Source: Cliona cf. orientalis (taxonomy: Eukaryota; Porifera; Demospongiae; Clionaida; Clionaidae). Taken from it: a stretch of 64,000 bases of DNA. This document shows positions 11,375 to 23,800 of the stretch, piece by piece (positions within the stretch are counted from its first letter, which is position 1; each line of letters opens with the position of its first letter). The notes beneath the pieces were generated by a model. That model was given only the letters and a program-made list of their open reading frames with translations. It was not told the DNA's origin and searched no databases. The DNA lies in NCBI GenBank assembly GCA_963930775.1, contig OZ005701.1, positions 6,145,669 through 6,209,668 of the forward strand. The letters are read 5' to 3'. A program made the position numbers and the translations under genes.

Positions 11375-11478
11375 AGATAATAGAAGGGAGAGGAGGGATT
11401 GGAAACGGCGGCGGATGCGTGTCATGGTGAGTGCTCACACCCCCTTTTGTGAATTTCTTTGTTCCACATGAAAACAAC

Positions 11479-11757
11479 TAAGGCCACTCCAAATAAATTT
11501 CCTGTTTCCCGTCCTGGAAACAACTAATGTAGTATGCGGGCGGGCGGTAAATTCCATTATTTACATAGTAGCAAGGCCTACAGGAAACACTTTAACTAAT
11601 TAATTACCACTCACTTGAAGCAAGTATACTACGTGTACAAAAGTAAATGCGGGTATTGCATACGTGCAACAGTACTAATAATGGAAAATTTTGTGACATG
11701 CCAGAAAAGGATGCGGGCGGTGGACGGGAAACAGGAAATTTATTTGGAGTGGCCTAA
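11479..11757. mobile_element. MITE of the GGCCACTCCAA superfamily, copy 2
   Basis: Long terminal inverted repeats: TAAGGCCACTCCAAATAAAT at the left, and its complement ending TTTGGAGTGGCCTAA at 11757. The pairing continues through TTCCTGTTTCCCGTCC and GCGGGCGG. About 279 bp, no coding capacity. Confidence 0.85.
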
Positions 11758-12745
11758 TGCATTCTACAGGTTAAAGTTAGTAGTTTCTAATCTCGAGAGT
11801 TCTATTGGTAGCTTCTTCATGACCACAAAAGGTACACAATGATGGGCACAAGTGTAGCAAATACGACAAGAAAGAGCATTCTCTGTAGATTAGCGCCACA
11901 AAATGGTCATATCTGAGGCGATTATGAGCAGTAATGCACACTACAATGATCTCAAGAGCATGGGCAGCAATTTCCAGATGTTCAGCTCTGTCAGAGTACC
12001 CTCTGGAGGTACACAAGTGAACAGTGACACGCATCCACCAGCTACTTACCATACCAAATGTATTACCGTTTCCAATCCCTCTTCCTCCTCTATTATCTAT
12101 GGTTCAATCTAATTTTGCCCTGGCGTTTTTTTTGAAGCAGCTCACTGTAGTCGCCGCTGGAGCCATAGCCAGCCGTGTCAGTGGGCTATCTGTTGTATCG
12201 CCCCAAGTCCAGCGATGCCTAGAAACAAAACGTTTTAGCTCGGGTCGCATCGCTTCCGGTCACCTCCCGCTCGTACACACACACACACACACACACACGG
12301 ACAACTATAATCTTAGTATAATGATGATTATTGCTTGTGTACATCTTCATACAATGTGATTACCTTATAGTTATGACGTATTTGACTTATTAGTCTTGAA
12401 CCCTGGCTTATTACTAGTACTCTTCCTTCTTAATACACAGCAAGCAGGCCCAGTACATAATATTATGATGGAATATGCACATGCAACCAATAATGAGCAT
12501 CCAGCTATAAAATTACATGTATTTGTGACCACAATAATAATATTATTATGATTTCAATTTTGGAACAAAACAATCATGGAATTGTTGTCGATCATGAAGA
12601 GAAATGAAGGGTTACAGCACATTAAGTCATACAATAGAGAATCATAATTATAACAAAAGATGAGAAATTAATGGAGACAAAAAACATTAGGATGATGGTG
12701 CATTGCAAGTGATCAACACTAGTTAGTGCTAGTATACATGACATG

Positions 12746-15700
12746 TTATGAACGACCAAAATTCGCATAGAAATCGTATTTTTCATTCAACACTGGCCTA
12801 TCAAAAGTACCTCCCTTAATAACCTCATTGAAATCGAGTGTTGGCTTGGTCTTGGCACCATTTGTCTCCTTTGATAAATGTTCATATCCAAATTTATCGG
12901 AACAAATCGATGAGACGTCTGGAATCAGTTTGGGCTCAACTACAAACGACAAGAATCGCTTGTACACTTCAGACTGTGATGGCTTTTGAGTGGAAAAACA
13001 GTCATGCTGATCACGAACTTGCTTGAGCTGTGCCTCGAGAATGCTAATAAACTTCTTCTGCTGCTCCAGCTTCTCCATGTTGTGCTTGTAGAGCTGTTCC
13101 AACTCCCAGCGACTCATGGAAGACAGGTCACCCATGAACGATGAATTGAATACAACACTTGGAGCAACCATGGTGCAGCCATAGCTAGCTGCGAGGATGT
13201 CGTCCATTTGGATGGCGCTACTGACAACGGACGGAACTACCGTCGGTGAGGTGACTAAACTAGAGGTCAGTGAGGGTGATTTGAGATCTGGGGAAGAATG
13301 AGTGACAGGAGCAGAAGTGGTCGAGGGTGATTTGGGTCCGAGGGAGGAAGGTGGATTGGAATTAGAGTTAGGGCGAGGAGCTAGAGTGTCGGCAAAGGTA
13401 ACGGGTGGACCAACAGTCAGTAGCTTGGGACTACCGAGACCGAGAATCATACTGGTTGGAGAACACTCTCCACTAGCGGCATTAGGCAAACTAACTGCAA
13501 CTTTGAAGTTGCTGGTAGATCCTGGAGCATCCGTGGGGCTACTCATCAGAGCTGACCTTAAATTTGGACTGAAATTCACTGAACCAGATGCCAGTTGACC
13601 TGTATCATCACTAGTAGGACTCAGCATAGACCCATCATGAAATACTGGAGGAGACTTCAGTATGGAGTCTGTACGTCCTTGCAGCTGCATCATTTTCTGT
13701 TTGTGTTCATTCCATTGCTGCACTCTCTTGAGGATCAACTTTCGATACTCCAGAGAATTCACATCTTGAACCTTACCGCTCGATGGAGATGAGGCAGCGC
13801 CACTACCAACTACGACTAGACTTTGCGCGGTTAGGCTCGGACTACTAAGGGCAGAGGGAGAAAGAATACTAGCGGCACTGGTACTACTACTAACAGCAGC
13901 AGTAGGTGACTCTAGCATGGTGGTGAGACTGCTGAAGGTGGTGGAGGGAAGACTCGGTGGTAGAGTGAGTGGAGAGGATATGGATGGAAAACGGAATCTT
14001 CCCGATTTGTTGGTGGGTATGTGGGTAGGAGGAGACATAGGGGTGGAGGAAGACGTTGATAAGGACCTAGGGTTGGGGAAACTATGTTGTGGAGTGCTGG
14101 GGGATTTCATTGTGCTATTGTGAGAAGATTCATTAATTGGACGATATTGCAGGGTTTTACTCGTCTGTCGGTTTGCGGCGGGTGGGCTATCAGGGTACAT
14201 GTCAATGTGTGGTCTTGAGGACTCAAGGGAGCTACTAACAGTTGATGGAGTAGTTTGACTAGTTGGGGTACTACCTTTCTTTGCAGCTTTAGACGTGCTG
14301 GATATCAATTTGCTTGGTCTTTTACGCCCCGATTTTGCTGTGGTTTTTTGTTTCTCATTGTTAGCATTCTTAGTAGCTGTTTTGCTACTACATGTAGCTG
14401 CACTTGAACATGGTGGTGTTTTTTCACTTGAACCACTGGATGACACCTCGGGCCTGGAATTGTTAACAGGTGGATTCAACTGAACAGGAAACGTTGGAAG
14501 TCCCGAGTAATTTGGAGCACGTAAAGATCCAAATTGTTGTTCACTACTAAATCCAAATAGTGTAGGTGACTGTTGGCTAGACGCTACCTGTGAATCAACA
14601 CTCGTCTTGCTTAATTTGAGAGGATTATTACTAGCAGAGGCAGGTAGAGCTTGTGTTGGTGTTGATGATGATAATGGGCCCTGTGACCAAGGATTATCCA
14701 TAGTAGTACTGCCACTGCTACTGGTGGGAGTGGCAGTGGGAGGAGCAATGGGTGGGGTAGCTGAAGAAGGGGGAGTGTGGTAAGGCATTGTTGACATCAG
14801 TCCACTAAAACTACTGTGTCCTAGCCAGACTGGACTGACGAGTAGGTTTGGATCTGTGCCTCCTCCGGATCCACCCATCGGCATGTGCGGGATCACAAAA
14901 GTGGGAAACGTCGTACACAGCGGTGAGCTCAGCTTTGACGACAGGCCCTGCTTGATTGACTTTTTTGTACCTTTTTCACTCGTTAATCCTTTTGACGTAA
15001 TCCCAGTTCCTCCAGGACCTGCTACAGTCGATGTAGGTGGTGGCAATGAGGGTGCAGGCTTTTTCTTTCTTGGTGGCTTCTTGCCAGCAGCACCACTCTT
15101 GCTCGGTTTGATCTTCTTGTCGGCGAGTAGCTGTTGATAAATACTAGAGATGGTAGGCTTGGGCGGTTCTATCTTACCCTTGAGTGACCGTTCACCGGGC
15201 TGTCTCCATCTCTCCGACTGAGTTATAGGCACAGATGCTGAGGCGGAAGTGGAAGGTTCAGAGGTCAACCTAGCTTGGGTAGTGATCGAACAACTATGAG
15301 CAGTGGGAGAAGACAGGTTTGGAGATGACGATGACAAAGTAGGGTCAGATGATTTGCTACTTGTGCCAATGTTGGAACTATTCAGAGGTGTAATGGTCGA
15401 ACCAGCTATGGGAGCACTACTACACGTATCAAGATTAGAAATTGAGGGAGTATTGGTCTCGCTTGGTGCACCAATAGTAGTAGCAATCGGACAAGGAACT
15501 TGTGAAGTATTGGTTGCAGTCATTGACATACCATGGTTAGAAACCAGTGGCATATTTTTGGTACCTAGGGGCATGCTGGTCGAGATATGTGGAATAGTAC
15601 TAGCACTTGAATGAGAAACTTGCGGCACAGTGGCAGAAATAAGTGACGTATGATTGCGAAGGTCAGAGCTGGGAGGTGTGTTGGTTGAGTTAGGTGTATT

Positions 15701-17806
15701 AGCACCAATACTAGAAATTAGGGGTGCATTGATTGGGTTAGGTGTACTAGTTTTGACATTTGAATGAGAAACTTGTGGCATGGTTGCCATACTAAATGAC
15801 GTGCCAACGGATGAGACCGTTGAATTAGGCACGTAAGTAGTGATGCTTGAACGAGGGGACTGTCGCCTGTTCGTTGCGCTTGATGATTTGGTACTAGCAC
15901 CAAGAATGGAAGTTGGGGTCACTTTAATTGAGTTAGGAGTACTAATTAATGCTGGAGCATTTGAATAAAGTAATGGTGGCCTAGTGGTTGCACCATGTGG
16001 CCTGCTACTAGTACTGAGGTTAGAAAACAGAGGGGTATTCATTGAGCAAGGTGTACTCAGAACACGAGCACTTGAATAAGGCGGTACATGCAGTGGTGCA
16101 CCAATCATATTAGACGAGCTACTAGTAGTAGATGAATGAGGAACCGACCTAATCATGTTAGGTGAGTTAGCATTAGTGTTGGAATATGGAGGAATTAATG
16201 CACCATACACACTACTAGTGGTGCTGGAGGAAGCATCAAACTGAAGAGCGGATGGCGTAATATCATTCTTAGCACTTGAGCGAGACAGCAGAGGTCTACT
16301 GGTTGTAGTATACACAGGAGCACTAGCATTAGCATTGGAGCGGGGAGGTAATGGCGAAGATGAAGGAGCAGTGCAAGGTACATGTATGCTACTAGACTGA
16401 GATACCTGGCCATTGGTGCTGAATGATAGATTGCTGCTTGGCGGTTGGTTTCTCTTTGGAGACACAGGTGCTGATAGTGGAGTCATGGACGAGAAAAATT
16501 CTGCTAGCTGTTGAGAAGATGGCATATCCGACTCCATACCCCTACTTGAATCTGTGCTCGCCTCCTTTTTGCCAGTGCTTCGTTTGACTGTCTTGGTGGA
16601 GGTGTCGGGGGAAGTGCTCTGAACAGAAGGCACAGGGGCAGAGGTGGGGATGGGTGTGGGGGCAGGGGGAGGTGGGGATAATGATGGCGTCCTCTTGAAG
16701 CTCACTTTGAGTGAGTTCTCCGTGAACTGGATCGACTGCCTTTTCTGGCTCCTAGTGAGGATAGTGCAAACAGGAGGGGTGGAGGGACGAGAAGTGGGAG
16801 GGGCTACAGGATTTGGACTAGATCCAGTACTATCAGACACAGGCTTCCACTTGATGGAATCGACAGTTGACAATTGTGCTTGCTGATCTGGCAAAGGGGT
16901 GTGGCTACGGCTTGATTGTCTTGTGGTATTTGATTTGGACACTGACCTTGAAATCTCTTGTTGATCACTCGCCCCTATGCTCACACTAGTCACTTGGTCA
17001 TCAGCTTTGCAATCTGACACATTATTTTCTGCATTATTTGACTCATCCTCGCCTCCAGAGTTCACAGTATTGACCTCAGCCCCAGGTGAAGGTGGCTGGG
17101 CTACTTTTGATCCACTTTTCTTACTTTTGCTACCTGAGTCAGCTGATCTTGATTGTTTCCTGGGCTGTTTCCTGGTAGAGCTAACCCTGGATCTGGACCT
17201 TGGCCTGGGTCTGGGCTGCGATCGCTGACTAGCCCTGTCTTGACGTTTCTTCAGCTGCTGTGATGCAGTTGTTTTGATGGTTCTCATTGACTGTCTGTGG
17301 GAGGTTGTGACCTGGAGATGTTATACAAGTAGAGTGAGATAAGTGACTGATGGTTATCATCTAGCAACCTAAAGCTAATTGAAGCCGCATGCATCCACAC
17401 AGTAAATGAATACTGGGTGTGGTAGATGGCTGATAAATTTGCGCACACGTACATTCAAATCTGCCCACTGAGGCTAGCTCTGCTGGGTGTTTGATTTTCT
17501 AGGCATCATGTAGGCTCTCAATCCTTTACTTATCGGTATTCTTGTTCTTTAGCCGTCCATAACCTAAGATTACAGACTTTTCAATTCAATCTCCATGTAC
17601 TTCCATGGACCATACTGCCCATGCTTCCTGTACCAACGCATTAATCAAATTCTTGAACTAATGAGCTTAATATGAAGCAATTATGCCTTATATCGTACGT
17701 GATACAATACCTTTAAACTGGGGTACATTAGATGCATACTACATGTATTACATTAATTATAATAATTATGCAAAACAGTAATACAGAGAAAGGGATGATA
17801 CATCCC

Positions 17807-17837
<31 letters not shown>

Positions 17838-20800
17838 ACACATAAAGTATTGTGGTGCCCAATATAATAATGGAATGGTGACAATACCAAGCATAATAAT
17901 AATATTGAGGAAATCCACTTCCTCAAAACCAGACAAAACATTGTCACAATAATAAATATTGAGGTATGTACATACACATTGTAGCAAGTTGAATAATAGG
18001 TATAGCATAGACAACAGACATACATGTACATGTATAGAGAATATGAGTCCTACCTTGGGCGCTGGGTGCCTGATGTTCAGGATTACTTTGTTTTTGCCAT
18101 ACAACTAGAATATTAACAAAAGAGTACATCAACGTTGTATCTCGACAACCCTCTCTCCCCCACTCTCTCCCTCTCTCCCTCTCCCCCTCTCTCTCCCTCT
18201 CTTTCCCTCTCTCTCTCTCCCCATCCTTCCCTCTCCCTTCTCTCTTCTCACTCTCTCCCTCTCCCTTCTCTCTTCTCACTCTCCAACACATACTTAATGG
18301 TGATTGTGTATCTTCATTGCCTTACCTCTTTACGATTCTCTTTTGCTCTTTTCTATAACAGTAAAGATGACAAATGCATCAAATAAATGCATATCCTTCC
18401 TATACAGAACACACACTGTTAACTCACAGAGTAGATGCTTCGTACTTTCGGTGAGACTCTGTGCCTCCATGTGGTCCAAATGAACTTAGCCTTGTTCATC
18501 CATGGACCTACAAAAGTGTAATGTATTGTGCACATGGGGACAATATTACAATAGTGGTGGTACATGTACATGTACATGTGCATGCAGTACATGTACATAC
18601 ATGTACGCAATCCCCAAGGCCCACCCCCTTTTCCCTACCAACCCTAACACCATATATACACCAAAAAGCATTACCGTATTTCTTCTAAAAATTCGGCATG
18701 AAAATAATAATATTGCTTTAACCGCCGAATCTTTAGAGGTTAATATTCAACATTCTGTCTGCGTGTGCATTCTATTCCCGTTTATAACATTATACGCGTG
18801 ACGACCTTTGCCGAAAATTAGAGACTATTTTTAATCATTCGGTAAAGGGTGCCGAATAATTAGAAGGGCCAAATTTTTAGAAGAAATACGGTATATTATT
18901 TTTCATTGAGAGAAATATTGCCAGGTTGGTGTAACATGATCTAGCTCGCAGCTATCAATATCATGACGAACATGCACCCAATCAGGAAGTTCACTGAAGT
19001 ATTATATTATTAATCGAGATCACATATTATTACACATAATACCGGGTACACTGCAATATATCCATACCTTCAATTGAGTCCAATTGATCCCTGACTTTCT
19101 CCATGGCGTAGAGGATGGGTCCCCTCGTAGCCTTAGTGCCTCGTAGATAATCAGTCTCCCACGACATGAGCACTCTGTAGTGGGTCCTCGACTCCTCACT
19201 GTCCTGCAACACTCTATCGTCCGGTGAAGTCTGCGATGACGATGTTTCCCCCGTACCCCCACCACTCCCACCTTGACGACTGGGGGTCCCCCCACCACCA
19301 CGTTTTCGACGGCTACGGCCCCCCGCACCACTTGTGTTCTGTAGTCCAACTTCAGGTGATGGGCATTTGCTAGGGCTTCGGCTGCTGCTACTGCGATCCT
19401 GGGATGATTGTAGATTGTACAAGTGAGGGAGAACGCCCCTTCTCTTGTTGTCGGTGGGTTGTTGAGGGGAGTTCCTAGGGCTCTCGGCGACACGGTCCAG
19501 TGAGGACTGACGAGCGGATGTCCTGCGTCTGGTGGTGGCCCTAGGGGATTTCACTCTTTGCGATGACGATGGTGAACCAATGTCTGACTTCTTTCGGTGG
19601 TGTCCTTGGGGGGTAGCACCATTAACACTGAAAAAAGTACGTACAATAATGTGTTGCTACTGTCTCTCTCTTTCTCTCTCTCTCCCTCTCCCTCTCCCTC
19701 TCTCTCTCTCTCTCTCCCTCTCTTTCTCTGTCTCTGCCCCCCTCCCCCTTTATTTTTCTTCCTCATCTTCTCACCAATTTTCACCACATTTGAGGAGTAC
19801 TTAGCTATTCACACATGGCTATTTACACCTTATATCAGGGCTTCCATCCCAGCTAGACTTTGTGTGTGGTTTGCAATAATTAAGATGTGCCCAATTCTGA
19901 GTAATGTTTACTAGCCTACAGCAGTGGGATGTGGCAGCTGCTTAGGAGGTTTCATAATCAAAATTACCCAGAATACAGTAGCCAATACACATCCATGACA
20001 TTGGGTAAGCAACAGGCACAACTGCAAGTACATGCAGTTGAGAAACACCCCTTTGATGTCCAACCACTCTTGGATTTAATTTACTAGTAATTGAATTGCA
20101 CAGTAGATTGTGGACAGTTACCACACAATACTATTTGTATGGCTGCCACCCTAAGAAGGAGGGCCATCCCAACACCACAAATCCCTTTCTGTACATGTAG
20201 CCAATCAGCTCCCTGGGCTAGGATATGTGCAACCACTGGGCCCACTGATGGGAACAGAGGGGGGATTGTGGTCTCCGAAAATTGCCAATCAACAGGCACA
20301 CAGTACATGGGTAGGGCTGCCATAGACCACCACACATGTGTACATGTACACTAATAGAGCTCTATCACAAGATAAAAGAATTTCAACTGGAGGACTTGTT
20401 AGCCATTGCCTAGCAACCAAGTTTCTTTTTTATAGGCAAATTGCCTGTGGCTGATACATAAAAATTGTACTCCTACTCCTCAAGTTTGGAAGGGAAAGAA
20501 GCAAGACTCAGTATGTCACTATGACCAGAAAACAATACTCCACTGCTGAGAGAACATCAACTACATGTCATGTACATGTACATGTACACTGTCACAAAAC
20601 ACAAAACCCTGAGCTTTCTCTAGTCTTGATGTTTACGTGAATGCATATGCGTACACTATAATAATTATCATACAGTTGAACCTGTCACCCATGGGCCGAA
20701 AATCAGTGGCAGCAATACACGTACGTGTACATGTAGATCTAGAGGAGTGGCTGCTTTAAGAGGTATGGGATGTATGGAGCTTTGCTACTTGAAGATTGAA

Positions 20801-23800
20801 CTATGAAGTAGCTGTAATACGAAGGTTGCTGCCTTACACAGTCACCACTATGTATCATAGTTAGAGACACTGCTTAGGAGGTTTCTATGTGATTTAGAAG
20901 ACCTAAGGACTCTATATAGAATCCCGAGGGAAGTGAGGGTTCTATGGGAGCACTGAGGTCTTCTAAATCACATAGAAACCAACTAAACAAGTCTAGATCA
21001 TGTAGTTTTGTATTGCTGGAGCCAGAGGGCAAAATGTGTAGGTGACTATGATACATAGATACCTGTCAGTAGCCAATCACATTGCAGTATTTGTTACAGC
21101 TACATGTATGATCTAAACACAGGTTCGTGAGAGCCTTAGCTAACCTGGTGGAGGGTGGGTTTGTCGAGAAAGAAGACAATGGGCAGATATCCACCTCTGG
21201 AATATCGGTCAGAATGGTTGCCAGGAAGTCTCCCATTAGCGGCTGCCCGGCCGGGTGGTGGGAGGAGTCAGTGGTGCCGCTCCCGTACGGGTGGGAGTGG
21301 CCACGTGGTGAGCTCCTCTTTCTCCTCTTTGCTGGTGTTGGGGAGAACTCTTCTTCGTCCGACGCTTCATCCTCACTGACATACAACATCCGCTTGCCTA
21401 TAAACAAATCAACAAGAAAGTTTACATGAATGCCAGACTACAGTAATTTCAAATAATTAGACATTAAATTTTATGCATGAGTAGTTAGAGGACGATTCAA
21501 GACAGCACCCACACACTGCATTTTAAGGGGTCAACATACATGTATGTAGCTAAATCGCGAGATGTGTTTAAGCGCCCCATGGGTTAACACCACATGATCA
21601 TAAATGGCTCATCAACTCAGTGCAATAAATAATATTAATTCTACACTAACTTCTAACTACAGTGCCACAGCGTTCTGACAATCTTGATCCACAATCAAGA
21701 TTGTCAGAATGCTATGGCACTGGCTACCTACATAATATGTAGGCTAGACAGGTAATTATAAGTTTGAAGGCAAGCTAGTCTTAAACCTTCTCCCATTACT
21801 GTAGTACATACATGTGCATGTACATGTACACTGATGATTTCTGTACAAATGAAGTTTCTCACGAAACGACTTAATAAGTCAAGTTATTACCAACATTTTA
21901 CATGTAAGTAATTGCTCTAGCCATTTACCCCCAAGTCAGATTCCCAACCCAAGCTTCAAATTACAGCTTAAGTTTCCAAACAACTACCATCAGTGATTAT
22001 AGTGGGGATCACCAAAGGGTGGCAGTGACACAGCACTGCTCCTAAAACATCCTTTTACATTCGGTATGCTTTTCTAAATCCTTTGATGTATAATCACAGT
22101 ACTACCCTTAGACTTTACTCCAATGACTTGTTCGATCAAATATACCTTTGACAATTCTCTGGCTTTTTCTCACTCCCTCTCTCTGGCTGGTATCCTGTCC
22201 AGCGCTGGTCTCCTCCCCCTCTCCCTCTTCCCCCACCTCCATCTCCCTCTCCCCACCCCCTCTCCTCAGTGACGATGGACGACTGCTTCTCCTGAACTCC
22301 GTTTCACTCGCTGACTCTCCTCCGAGTTCAGCCTCTCTTCTCTTTTGTCTCTGTCGAAGACTAACAGCAGCTTTACTCTGTAGTGCAGAAATACAAAAAT
22401 TATTGCAAATCTGTTGTAAAAAACCATTATTGTTGATGGCAGCTACAAAAATTATGTTGACATCAATGTGATATAAGGTCATTCCAATGAAAACTTTTCA
22501 GTATAAAAATTTATTGTAATTTATGGATCCGTAGGCCATTTTAAGAACCCATAAAGGACAATTGAGGGGGGACGGCCTTTACAGCCACAAGTAGCAAAGG
22601 CATAAGGATCAGTCAGGATCAAACATCCTTATTACTTATACCTTATACAGTGTACTTACTAAAACACCAAAAGCAGCTTAACTACACGTATAAGACTATG
22701 ATACTATACAAGTGCAGCATTTTCAAACAGTTCCAATTCTCACCTTAGCTAGCAGCTTTCTGGCCCGCGTTGCCTTCATGGCCACCTCCTGATTCACCCT
22801 CTCCGAGGTGGAGCTGAAGCCAGGAGGTGCTCCACTCGTCCCCATGTCACCTCTCTTACTACTACTGCTCCTCCTCTCGGAGCTCGAGTGAAGCCTTTTC
22901 TTTCTTCTTCTCTGCGTGAGGGAAGTGGAACTCTTCTTCTTGCTCACTTCTCCATTTTGTTGAGACGCTCCCTGTTCTTCATCGCTCATAGCTGATAAGG
23001 TGCCCTCTGAATCACTCATACCAGCCTCTCTCTCTTCACCTACATGCATTTACACATAATACTTATATTATGTCAACACTACTGTCACTGTAGTGCTGCC
23101 AGGCAAACAATACACTTACTCTCTCACTCTCGACCTTTCTCTCTCAATTTCTCTCTCTCCAGCCTCCTTCTCTACTTTCTCTCCCACTCTTGCTGAAATA
23201 CTAGAGGTGGACTAAATGCAGCTAACTGAGGCTCATTTGAATGTGGGCAAGACTCCTGCTAAGGTTTTGACGTAACCCCTCCCAGCTCAGCCTCTCACAA
23301 ACCACCCCCACTTCAACCATGGTATAGATAGTTTCCAACCATGCAGGCACTCCCCCTCTGGTTGCTGTTTCAACTATACAAATAATATTGTAGCTATTCT
23401 TTACTGTTCCTTTCACTTCAAACAAGGACCAAGAATAACATGCAGTTTTGAGCTCTACATACAAAGAACTAGGAATGTGACATTCTCTCTCTCTCCCCCT
23501 CTCCCCCCCCCCCCTCTCTCTCTCTCTCTTTCCCCTCTCTCTCTCCTTCCCTCTCTCCCTCTCCTCCCCTCTCTCTTTCTCTCTTACACACAAACCAACC
23601 TTCTTGCTGTAGCTGTGAGGGTTCACCAATACTATCGGAGATATCTCGCTGATCGCTAGGCTGACACTGTCCTGCAATCGATTCAGTTCTATTGCTTTCG
23701 TTACTGCGACGATCCAACTCCACTACTAATTGAGGGTCAGATATAGATTGAGAGTCATTTATGATATCACCATCGTAGGAGTGACCAGGTTTTGCACGCT

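Larger units (their letters stand above)
10962..12745. other. Intergenic region between convergent genes, rich in inverted repeats
   Basis: It holds a small hairpin (11009-11042), a perfect 52-bp inverted repeat (11262-11374), a MITE (11479-11757), a minus-strand stretch near 12046-12112 related to 11371-11425, and a short CA run (12279-12298). Short frames with donor-like GTGAGT or GTAAGT endings occur on both strands near 11426 and 12046 but cannot be joined into a convincing gene. Confidence 0.5.

Noticed and set aside
12024..12359. Plus ORF of 111 codons ending in a CA repeat
   Set aside because: Runs into a microsatellite and overlaps the inverted exon-like stretch on the other strand. 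No supporting splice structure.
20672..20700. CAGTTGAACCTGTC resembling a pogo/Tigger transposon end
   Set aside because: No matching inverted end could be found within the neighbourhood.
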